The notes under the pieces were generated by a model. It was not told the DNA's origin. It saw nothing but the letters and a program-made list of their open reading frames with translations, and did not search any database. Positions 20,128-27,828 of a DNA stretch of 64,000 nt are shown here, in pieces. The DNA is taken from NCBI GenBank assembly GCA_019973575.1, contig BPUI01000002.1, forward strand, positions 1,302,001-1,366,000, read 5' to 3'. The position numbers were made by a program, and so were the translations under genes. Within the stretch, counting starts at the first letter, position 1. Every line of letters begins with the position of its first letter. This DNA is from Gemmatimonadetes bacterium T265 (lineage in GTDB: Bacteria > Gemmatimonadota > Gemmatimonadetes > Gemmatimonadales > Gemmatimonadaceae).

Positions 20128-21857
20128 CGCGCGTAACTCCGGTCACGCGCGGGGCGCGGCCGACGCGATCCACGCGCGCGCGCGGGTGCGCGCTACTCGC
20201 CGTCGCGGCGGCGGTCGCCGCCGCGGCGTGCGGGCGCGCTACGCCGCGTACGGCCCCGTCGCCGCGCGCCGCACGGGGCGACACGTCCACCCGCGACACG
20301 AGCGTCGGCGCCCGCGGCGATACGGCGCGCGCGCCGATCGTCGTCCCGACCGCGCCGGCGACGACCGCCCCGGCCCAACGTCGGACGTCGGCGCAACGGC
20401 AGCGGAGCAACGCCGGGGCCGCCGCGCAGTGCCGCGTCGTCAACTTCAACCAGCTGCCCGGCGACCCGAGCGCCCGCCTGAACAGCAACAAGGACGCGCA
20501 GAACCAAAACATCGTCTACGTCGGCGGCGGCTCGGTCGCACGCTGCGAGGGCGTGAACAACCGCCTCGCGTCCGACAGCGCCGAGTACTACCAGGCCGCC
20601 GGGCTGCTCGTGCTCATCGGGAACGTCGTGTACGACGAGCCGGCGCGCGCGCACATGACCGCGCTCCGCAGCACGTACTACACGAAAGAGGAGCGCATCC
20701 TCGCCGAGGGGAACGTCGTCGTCACGCTCCCGAGCGGCACGACGATGACGGGGCCTAACGCCGAGTACCTGCGCCCCGTCCCGCCGATCCGCACGACGAG
20801 CCGCCTCACCGCGACGGGCCGGCCGACGATCCGCCTGATCGGCGGGACGCAGCCCGACGCCCGACCGGCCTCTCCGACGGCGAACGCCCGGCCGGACACG
20901 TCGACGACCGTGATCGTCGCGAACACGGTGGTCGACGAGGCCGACAGCGTCGTGTACGCGTCGGGGCAGGTCGACATCACGCGCACCGACGTGCTGGCGA
21001 ACTCGGACTCCGCCGTGTTCGAGCAGGAGAGCGAGACGGCGCACCTGCTACGCAACGCGCGCATCCGCGGGACGCAGGGGCGGCCGTACACGCTCACCGG
21101 GCAGATCGTCGACCTGTACACGCGCGAGCGGCAGCTGTCGCGCGTCTTCGCCCGCCCCGACGCGCAGGTGACCAACGACAGCCTGACGCTCACCTCGGAC
21201 ACGGTCGACCTGCGCCTCACGGCGGGGGTGGCCGACCGCGCGTTCGCGTGGGGCCCAAAGCGCGCGACCGCCGTCTCGCCCGACCGCGACCTGATCGCCG
21301 ACTCGATCGCGGCGTACCTCCCGAAGCAGCGGGTGCGCGAAATCCACGCGCTCCGGAAGGCGGTGGCGCGCTCGGTGCCCGACACGGCGCGCGTGCGATC
21401 GACCGAGCGGGACGTCCTGCGCGGCGACACGATCGTCGCGCGGTTCGACACGCTCGCGGCGCTGCGCGACACGAACAAGACGCCCCCGCTGCGCCAGCTC
21501 GTCGCCGTCGGAAGCGCGACGGCGTTCAACCAACTCGCGTCGCGCGAGGGGCGCGAGGGGCGCCCCGCGCTCAACTACGTCCGCGGCCGGATCATCACCG
21601 TCGACCTCGACAGCGGGCAGGCGCGCGAGGTGACGGTAATCGGTCGTTCGGACGGCGTGTACCTCGAGCCGTCCGACACGACCCGCCCGGCCGACTCGAC
21701 GGCGCCGCCGAAGCGCGCGCCCGCGCGCGGCGGCCGGCCGGGCGGCCGGCCGTCGCGCGGCCCGAATCCCGACTCGCCCGACGTCGTCGCGCCGCTGACC
21801 GTCGCGCCGCGCGGCGCCGAAGCGGTCGCGCGCGCGTCGACCGGATCGTCCCGATGA
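20124..21857 (+). CDS. lptA: LptA/OstA-like periplasmic LPS transport protein, long form
   Basis: A 577-residue protein, much longer than the usual roughly 180-residue LptA. A lipobox-like AAAAC (Cys36) follows a basic N-terminus. Repeated OstA-type beta strands are seen (RLASDSAEYYQAAGLLVLIGNVVY, ILAEGNVVVTLPSGTTMTGPNAEYL, VYASGQVDITRTDVLANSDSAVF), as in the shared LptA/LptD-N fold. The C-terminus is Arg/Gly/Pro-rich. It may form a longer bridge or combine LptA with an LptD-like N-terminal part, but no barrel is seen. Position between lptC and lptB supports the role. Confidence 0.75.
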   Translation: MTRVTPVTRGARPTRSTRARGCALLAVAAAVAAAACGRATPRTAPSPRAARGDTSTRDTSVGARGDTARAPIVVPTAPATTAPAQRRTSAQRQRSNAGAAAQCRVVNFNQLPGDPSARLNSNKDAQNQNIVYVGGGSVARCEGVNNRLASDSAEYYQAAGLLVLIGNVVYDEPARAHMTALRSTYYTKEERILAEGNVVVTLPSGTTMTGPNAEYLRPVPPIRTTSRLTATGRPTIRLIGGTQPDARPASPTANARPDTSTTVIVANTVVDEADSVVYASGQVDITRTDVLANSDSAVFEQESETAHLLRNARIRGTQGRPYTLTGQIVDLYTRERQLSRVFARPDAQVTNDSLTLTSDTVDLRLTAGVADRAFAWGPKRATAVSPDRDLIADSIAAYLPKQRVREIHALRKAVARSVPDTARVRSTERDVLRGDTIVARFDTLAALRDTNKTPPLRQLVAVGSATAFNQLASREGREGRPALNYVRGRIITVDLDSGQAREVTVIGRSDGVYLEPSDTTRPADSTAPPKRAPARGGRPGGRPSRGPNPDSPDVVAPLTVAPRGAEAVARASTGSSR

Positions 21858-23107
21858 CCGACGGCGCGCTGCCGAACGGATCGAACGGCGCGAACGGGTC
21901 GCCGCCGTCGCAGGACGTGCGCGCGCTTCGCGACCTCCTCAACGCGGCGAGCGCGGGCGATCGGTCGGCGGCGCTCGCGTTGCACGCGGTACTGCACGAG
22001 GCGGACGACCGCGGGAGCGCGTCGTTCGACGCGGTCGCGCGCTGCTACTGGGACGACTACCTCGCCGCGGTCCGTAACGACGGCCGCGATTCGGCGAGCG
22101 AGGCGGGCCGGCTCAGCCTCGACGAGGTACGCGACCACCTCGGCGCATCGGTACTCCCGCGACTCGCCGCGCGCGGCGTGCTCGCGCTCGAGTTCGGAGC
22201 GGACGGCGGCGCCGGCGTCTCGCGCGTGCGCATCCAGGACGCGCTCTGGCAGGAAGTCGCGCCGCGGCGCGCCGGCGTCGAGGCCGCGCTCGAGCAGACC
22301 GGCGAGCACCGGGCGTCCACTCCGACCGCCGAACCGGTCGCGCCGAGCGGAAGCCGGCTCGCGGCCGAGGGGCTCGTCAAGGTCTACCGCCGGCGGCGGG
22401 TCGTGAACGACGTCGCGCTCGAGCTCCGTCAGGGGGAGATCGTCGGCCTCCTCGGCCCGAACGGGGCGGGGAAGACGACGACCTTCTACATGATCGTCGG
22501 CTTGATCGAGCCCGATGCCGGCCGCATCGTGCTCGACGGCGAGGACGTGACGTCGATGCCGATGTACAAGCGCGCGCGCCGCGGCGTCGGCTATCTCTCG
22601 CAGGAGCCGTCGATCTTCCGGAAGCTGTCGGTCGAAGAGAACATCCTCGCGATCCTCGAGACGCTCGACATCCCGAAGCGCGAGCGCGAGGAGCGGCTCG
22701 ACGGGCTGCTGGACGAACTCAGCATCCGGCACCTCCGCGCGAGCAAGGCGTATCAGCTGTCCGGCGGCGAACGGCGGCGACTCGAAATCACGCGCGCGCT
22801 CGTCACGCGCCCCAAATTCATGATGCTGGACGAGCCGTTCGCCGGGGTCGACCCGATCGCCGTGCACGACATCCAGACCATCGTCTCCGGGCTCCGCCAG
22901 CGCGACATTGGAGTCCTCATCAGCGACCACAACGTCGAGCAGACGCTCGACATCGTGGACCGCGCGTACATCATGTTCGACGGGCAGGTCAAGGTGGGCG
23001 GCCCCGTACGGGACCTCGTGTTCGACGATACGGTGGCCGACATCTACCTCGGCCCGACCCTCACGGCGCGCCTGCGCGCGCGCTTTTCCGCGGACGGATC
23101 CCAATGA
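21854..23107 (+). CDS. lptB: LPS export ATPase LptB with a novel N-terminal extension
   Basis: A 417-residue protein. The ABC ATPase occupies residues about 168-417: Walker A GPNGAGKTTT starting at 201, Q-loop YLSQEPSIF, signature LSGGERRRLE, Walker B MMLDEPFAGVD and an H-loop SDHN, all as in LptB. It powers extraction of LPS from the inner membrane with LptFG. Residues 1-167 are not part of normal LptB (about 240 residues): an Asn/Gly-rich start, then a mostly helical region (DVRALRDLLNAASAGDRSAAL and later) of unknown fold. No internal start nearer the ATPase is obviously better, as ATG 21854 overlaps lptA. Confidence 0.9.
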   Translation: MTDGALPNGSNGANGSPPSQDVRALRDLLNAASAGDRSAALALHAVLHEADDRGSASFDAVARCYWDDYLAAVRNDGRDSASEAGRLSLDEVRDHLGASVLPRLAARGVLALEFGADGGAGVSRVRIQDALWQEVAPRRAGVEAALEQTGEHRASTPTAEPVAPSGSRLAAEGLVKVYRRRRVVNDVALELRQGEIVGLLGPNGAGKTTTFYMIVGLIEPDAGRIVLDGEDVTSMPMYKRARRGVGYLSQEPSIFRKLSVEENILAILETLDIPKREREERLDGLLDELSIRHLRASKAYQLSGGERRRLEITRALVTRPKFMMLDEPFAGVDPIAVHDIQTIVSGLRQRDIGVLISDHNVEQTLDIVDRAYIMFDGQVKVGGPVRDLVFDDTVADIYLGPTLTARLRARFSADGSQ

Positions 23108-24579
23108 AGGCCGGCCTGAATCAGAGCACGCAGCTCAAGCAGGAGTTAAAGGTCAACCCGCGCCTGTACCAGGCGATGGACCTGCTCTACATGCCCCTGC
23201 TCGACCTGCAACAACACCTCAAGCAGGAGCTGCTCAACAACCCGTTCCTCGACATGGTCGAGGCGGAGGACGAGGACGACGAGGAGGGCACCGACACGGA
23301 CTCGGAGCCGGAGCCGACGCAGGCCGAGGAAGAACGCAAGGAGAAGGACGACGAGATCGACTGGGAGGAGATCCTCCTCGACGGGTTCGACACGGGCGGG
23401 CGCCGCGAGGAGCACGAGGAGAAGGAGTACTACGAGCCGGTGACCGTCGCCGAGCGCGACCTCCTCGACCACCTCCGCGACCAGATCACCCTCCTCGACC
23501 TCTCACCGCGTCAGCTGATGTTGGCCGAGGAGTTCCTCGGCAACATCAACGAGGACGGCTACGTCGACTGCCCGATCGAGCAGATCGTGCAGGGGATCAA
23601 CGACGTCATCCGCGACTCCGCGCAGGAGCGCGGCGTCGACCCGGACGACGCGCCGGTGTACACCACGGGCGAGGCCGAAGCGATGCTGCGCATCGTCCAG
23701 GCGCTCGACCCGGCGGGCGTCGGGGCGCGCGATCTGCGCGAATGCCTCATGCTGCAGCTCCGCGACGCGGGGCTCGAACATTCGGTGCCGTATCGGCTCG
23801 TGCGCGACTGCTTCGACGAGCTGATCGCGCACCGCTGGAGCGAGATCTCGAAGCGCTTCGGCATCAGCCCCAACGACGTGCAGCACGCGGCCGACGAGAT
23901 CGCGAAGCTCGACCCGAAGCCCGGGCTGCTCTACGCGTCGGCGAAGGACAACTACATCATCCCGGACCTCGTCGTCGAGAAGATCGACCAGAAGTACCAC
24001 GTCTTCCTGAACGACGCGAACCTGCCGCGCCTCAAGCTGAGCCGCGCGTACCAGGAGATCGCGCGCGACAAGAAGAAGTTCGACGGCGAGAGCAAGGAGT
24101 TCATCAGCTCCAAGCTCAACTCGGCGAACTGGATGATCCAGGCGATCGAGCAGCGCCGGCAGACGATGCTCAAGGTGATGAACTACATCGTCGACCGGCA
24201 GCGGGAGTTCTTCGAGAAGGGCGTGCAGTACCTCAAGCCGCTCACGCTGCGCGAGGTCGCGGAGGTCATCAACATGCACGAGAGCACGGTCAGCCGCGTG
24301 ACGAACGAGAAGTTCGTCCAGACGCCGCGCGGCGTGCTGCCGCTCAAGTTCTTTTTCTCGTCCGGCCTCTCGACCACCGACGGCGAGGACGTGTCGGCGC
24401 GCGGGATCAAGGACCAGATCCAGAAGCTCGTCCAGGGCGAGGACCCCAAGAATCCGCTCACCGACCAGGCGATCGTCAACATCCTGAAGAAGACCGGCGT
24501 CAACATCGCGCGGCGCACGGTCGCCAAGTACCGCGACCAGCTGGGCGTGCTTTCGGCGCGCATGCGCAAGCGGGTGTGA
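23104..24579 (+). CDS. rpoN: RNA polymerase sigma-54 factor
   Basis: A 491-residue sigma-54. Region I is Gln/Leu-rich (QSTQLKQELKVNPRLYQAMDLLYMPL), region II is strongly acidic (residues about 55-100), and region III ends with the RpoN box ARRTVAKYR near residue 475. The helix-turn-helix segment TLREVAEVINMHESTVSRVTNEKF is intact. It directs transcription from -24/-12 promoters with enhancer-binding activators. The lptB-rpoN order is common in diderms. The ATG overlaps the lptB stop. Confidence 0.97.
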   Translation: MKAGLNQSTQLKQELKVNPRLYQAMDLLYMPLLDLQQHLKQELLNNPFLDMVEAEDEDDEEGTDTDSEPEPTQAEEERKEKDDEIDWEEILLDGFDTGGRREEHEEKEYYEPVTVAERDLLDHLRDQITLLDLSPRQLMLAEEFLGNINEDGYVDCPIEQIVQGINDVIRDSAQERGVDPDDAPVYTTGEAEAMLRIVQALDPAGVGARDLRECLMLQLRDAGLEHSVPYRLVRDCFDELIAHRWSEISKRFGISPNDVQHAADEIAKLDPKPGLLYASAKDNYIIPDLVVEKIDQKYHVFLNDANLPRLKLSRAYQEIARDKKKFDGESKEFISSKLNSANWMIQAIEQRRQTMLKVMNYIVDRQREFFEKGVQYLKPLTLREVAEVINMHESTVSRVTNEKFVQTPRGVLPLKFFFSSGLSTTDGEDVSARGIKDQIQKLVQGEDPKNPLTDQAIVNILKKTGVNIARRTVAKYRDQLGVLSARMRKRV

Positions 24580-25598
24580 GCGCGGGCGCGCGCCCGTCGT
24601 CCGCGCCGGCGTTCGCCGCGTCCGACCTGGCCTCGGCGGCGACGCGTCGTCGCGCGGTCGACGTCTCCGTCCTCGTGCCGGCACGCGACGAGGCGGAGAA
24701 CCTGCCGCTGTTCATGGCGCAGGCGGCCGAGGCGTTCGCGGGCGACCCGGACGTCGGCTACGAGGTCGTGGTCGTCGACGACGGGTCGTCCGACGCGACC
24801 TGGGCCGTTCTCGGTCAGCTGCAGCGCGAATACCGCTTCCTGCGCGCGGTGCGGCACCGCGTCGGCCGCGGGATCGCCGACGCGCTGCGCACCGGGTTCC
24901 TGCACGCGCGCGGCGACGTCATGGTGTTCTACCCGGCCGACCTGCAGTTCAAGCCCGAGGACATCCCCCGGCTCGTCGCGCCGATTCTGTCGGGCGACAG
25001 CGACATGGTCACCGGCTACAAGCAGGGGAAGTACGAAAAGGCGTTCGTCTCGCGCATCTACAACCGGCTCAGCCGCACGCTGTTCGACGTGCGCGTGCGC
25101 GACCTGAACAACGTCAAGGCGTACCGGCGCGAGGTGATGGAGGGCCTGCCACTCCGCCCCGACTGGCACCGCTACATGATCGTCCTCGCGGCCGCGCAGG
25201 GGTACTCGGTGAGCGAGATCCCGGTCCCGCTTTACGCGCGCCACGCGGGACGCTCCAAGTTCGGGATCGGCCGCATTCCGATCGGCGTCCTCGACATGCT
25301 GGCCGTCTGGGTCGAGCTGCGGTTCGGGCGCAAGCCGCTCCTCCTTTTCGGCGTGCTCGGCGCCGCGCTCTTCGCGTTAGGCCTCGTCGCCGGCCTCGGC
25401 GCGCTCGGCTGGCTCGCGGCGACCGGGCGCGGCCTGCGCGCGGTCTGGACCGTCGTGCAGACCTGTCTACTGCTCGGCGGCGTGTTCTTCACGGGCGGGA
25501 TCGTCGGCGAGATGATCGCCGGACAGCGCGCGGAGCTGGCCGAGCTGCGGCGCGAGTTGGACGCCGGCCGCACGCCGGCGTCGGGGGCGGACGACTGA
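24576..25598 (+). CDS. Family 2 glycosyltransferase with C-terminal membrane helices
   Basis: A 340-residue GT2 enzyme. The GT-A domain shows VSVLVPARDEAENLP near residue 30, VVVDDGSSDATW, and the FYPADLQFKPED metal-binding region. Two hydrophobic helices (about residues 255-290 and 295-315) follow, as in polyprenyl-phosphate sugar transferases (ArnC/DPM-like). The sugar donor and acceptor are unknown. The GTG start overlaps rpoN by four bases, so it is cotranscribed with the Lpt genes. Confidence 0.85.
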   Translation: MSAGARPSSAPAFAASDLASAATRRRAVDVSVLVPARDEAENLPLFMAQAAEAFAGDPDVGYEVVVVDDGSSDATWAVLGQLQREYRFLRAVRHRVGRGIADALRTGFLHARGDVMVFYPADLQFKPEDIPRLVAPILSGDSDMVTGYKQGKYEKAFVSRIYNRLSRTLFDVRVRDLNNVKAYRREVMEGLPLRPDWHRYMIVLAAAQGYSVSEIPVPLYARHAGRSKFGIGRIPIGVLDMLAVWVELRFGRKPLLLFGVLGAALFALGLVAGLGALGWLAATGRGLRAVWTVVQTCLLLGGVFFTGGIVGEMIAGQRAELAELRRELDAGRTPASGADD

Positions 25599-26794
25599 GC
25601 GAGCCGCGCGCCGCGCGCGGCCGCCCGCTCCGCGCGCTGTTCCTCGCGCACTCCTTCCCGCGCTTCGACGACGACGTCGCCGGGTCGTTCCTCCTCCGAC
25701 TCGCGGTCGCGCTCGCGGACGTCGACGTCGAGGTGCGCGTGCTGGCGCCCGCGGCGGCCGGTCTCGCATCCGACGCGACGTTGCGGGGCGTCGCCGTCCG
25801 GCGGTACCGCTACGCCGCGCGCCGGGACGAGACGCTCGCCTACACCGGCGCGATGGCCGAGACGGCGCGCGGCTCGTGGCGCGGCGCGACCGCGCTCGCG
25901 GGGCTCGTCGCCGCCGGGGCGCTCGCCACGCGCGAGACGGCGCGCGCGTGGCGGCCGGACGTCGTGCACGCGCACTGGTGGTTCCCGGGCGGGCTCTCCG
26001 CCGCGCTGCCGGGAGTGTTAGGCGGACGCCCGCTCGTCGTCACGATGCACGGTTCGGACGTGCGCCTCGCGCGCCAGGCGCGTTCCGCACACCGCCTGTT
26101 CGACGTCGTGGTCCGGCGCGCGGCCGCGGTCACCGCCGTCTCGAGCTGGCTGTGCGCCGAAGCACGGACGATGGCGCCGCGGGTCGCGTGTCACGTCGCG
26201 CCGATGCCGGTCGACGCGGCGCGGTACTCGCCGCCCCCGGCCGGCGCGCCGCGGAGCGGGCTGCTCTTCGTCGGCCGGCTGACCGCGCAGAAGGGCGTCG
26301 CGCAGCTCCTCGACGCGTTTGCGCGCATGCGCGCGCGGACGACGCTCGACGTCGTCGGCCGCGGCTCCGAAGCCGCGGCACTCCGCGCCCGCGCCGAGGC
26401 GGCCGGCGTCGCCGACCGGGTCCGCTGGCATGACCCGCAGCCGCCGACGTTGCTCGCGCCGTGGTACCGCGCGGCCTCGGCGCTCGTCGTGCCGTCGACC
26501 GAAGAAGGGTTCGGGCTCGTCGCCGTCGAGGCCATGCTCTGCGCGACGCCGGTGGTCGCCTTCCGCTCCGGAGGGGTGACCGACGTCGTGCGCGACGGGG
26601 AGACGGGGCTGCTCGCACCCGCTGGCGACGTCGACGCGCTCGCTCGCTGCCTCGACCGGATCGTCACCGACGACGTGGTCGCTCGAAAGCTCGGGACCGC
26701 TGGACGCGTCGACGTCGCGGCTCGCTTCACGCCGGCCGCGGTCGCGAACCGATACCGAGCGCTCTACGACGCCGTCGCGCGGACTACTCCGTGA
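25595..26794 (+). CDS. Group 1 (GT4) glycosyltransferase, probable CTG start
   Basis: A GT-B fold glycosyltransferase of about 399 residues. The family N-terminus LFLAHSFPRFDDDVAGSFL lies upstream of the first in-frame ATG/GTG (25733), so the real start must be earlier. The only candidate in the expected place is CTG at 25595, which overlaps the previous TGA in the same 4-base style as its neighbours and has GGGGG about 7 bases upstream. The C-terminal domain has LLFVGRLTAQKG and the EEGFGLVAVEAM motif (ExxxxxxxE). Role: addition of a sugar to a surface glycan, substrate unknown. Confidence 0.82.
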   Translation: MSEPRAARGRPLRALFLAHSFPRFDDDVAGSFLLRLAVALADVDVEVRVLAPAAAGLASDATLRGVAVRRYRYAARRDETLAYTGAMAETARGSWRGATALAGLVAAGALATRETARAWRPDVVHAHWWFPGGLSAALPGVLGGRPLVVTMHGSDVRLARQARSAHRLFDVVVRRAAAVTAVSSWLCAEARTMAPRVACHVAPMPVDAARYSPPPAGAPRSGLLFVGRLTAQKGVAQLLDAFARMRARTTLDVVGRGSEAAALRARAEAAGVADRVRWHDPQPPTLLAPWYRAASALVVPSTEEGFGLVAVEAMLCATPVVAFRSGGVTDVVRDGETGLLAPAGDVDALARCLDRIVTDDVVARKLGTAGRVDVAARFTPAAVANRYRALYDAVARTTP

Positions 26795-27771
26795 GCACCG
26801 CCCGCGAGCGGCCGGCGCCGACGGCCCGCGGCCGCGCACGCACGGCGTTCCTCGTCGTCGCGGTCGCGGCTGTCGCGTGGTTCCTCGTCCGGCACGTGGC
26901 GGGGCAGTGGGGCGCGTATCGCGCCGTCGCGCTCGCGCTGCGCCCACGCTGGCCGCTCGTGGTCGGAGCGAGCGCGCTCGTCCTCGGCACCTACGCACTC
27001 CTGATTCAGAGTTGGCGGGCGCTCGTGACCGGATGGGGCGGCCGGCTCGCGTACTGGACAGGCGTCCGGATCTGGACGGTCTCCAACCTCGCGCGCTACG
27101 TCCCGGGAACGCTCTGGTCCATCGGGGCAATGGGGCTCCTCGCCGAGAACGCCGGCGTGCCTCCGGGTGCCGCGGCCGGCGCGGCGATCCTGAACACGCT
27201 GCTGAACCTCGCCGCCGGGTGCGTCGTGCTCGCGGTCGCGGGCGGCGACTACGTCGCGCGTGTCATACCGGGTATCGCGCACCCGCGGCTACTCGGCGCG
27301 ATCGTCGGCGTCGCCGGCGCCGTCGCGCTCCCCGTCGCGCTCCCGCTGCTCACGGCGCTCGCCGCACGCGTGCTCCGGCGCGATCGGCCGGCGCCGCTCC
27401 CGTTTCGCAACGTCGTGGGCGCGTTCGTCGCAAACCTTGTCGCGTGGGTCGCGTACGGACTCGCGTTCGGCTGGTTCGCGCGGGGAATGCTTCCGTCGAT
27501 CGGCCGTAACTGGGCGGGGTACGTCGCGGTGTTCACCGGGTCGTACCTCACCGGCTTCCTGGCACTGCTCGCGCCCGGCGGGTTATTCGTCCGCGAGGCG
27601 GCGATGGTCGTCGCGCTGACGACGACCGGCATGGCGTCGCGGACCGACGCGGAAGTACTCGCGATTGCCCAGCGGCTCTGGCTCACGGTGCTCGAAATTA
27701 TCCCCGGGCTCACATTTCTTGCCGCGGGCGCACTTCGCTCCCGGCGCGCTGCCCGCCACGCGCGCGAGTAG
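26791..27771 (+). CDS. Flippase-like / lysylphosphatidylglycerol synthase TM-domain protein
   Basis: A 326-residue polytopic membrane protein of the LPG-synthase TM region (UPF0104) family, without the catalytic aminoacyl-transferase domain. Markers are the NLARYVPGTLWSIGAMGLLAENAGVP segment and the FLALLAPGGLFVREAAMVVAL segment. Such proteins are proposed to move lipid-linked intermediates or lipids across membranes. The GTG start overlaps the GT4 stop, which suggests a joint role in glycan or lipid export. Confidence 0.75.
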   Translation: MSTARERPAPTARGRARTAFLVVAVAAVAWFLVRHVAGQWGAYRAVALALRPRWPLVVGASALVLGTYALLIQSWRALVTGWGGRLAYWTGVRIWTVSNLARYVPGTLWSIGAMGLLAENAGVPPGAAAGAAILNTLLNLAAGCVVLAVAGGDYVARVIPGIAHPRLLGAIVGVAGAVALPVALPLLTALAARVLRRDRPAPLPFRNVVGAFVANLVAWVAYGLAFGWFARGMLPSIGRNWAGYVAVFTGSYLTGFLALLAPGGLFVREAAMVVALTTTGMASRTDAEVLAIAQRLWLTVLEIIPGLTFLAAGALRSRRAARHARE

Positions 27772-27828
27772 CCTGGCGCGTCGTACGTTTGTCGCTTCGT
27801 TCCGGACCGTTCTTCCGACCACCGAATC

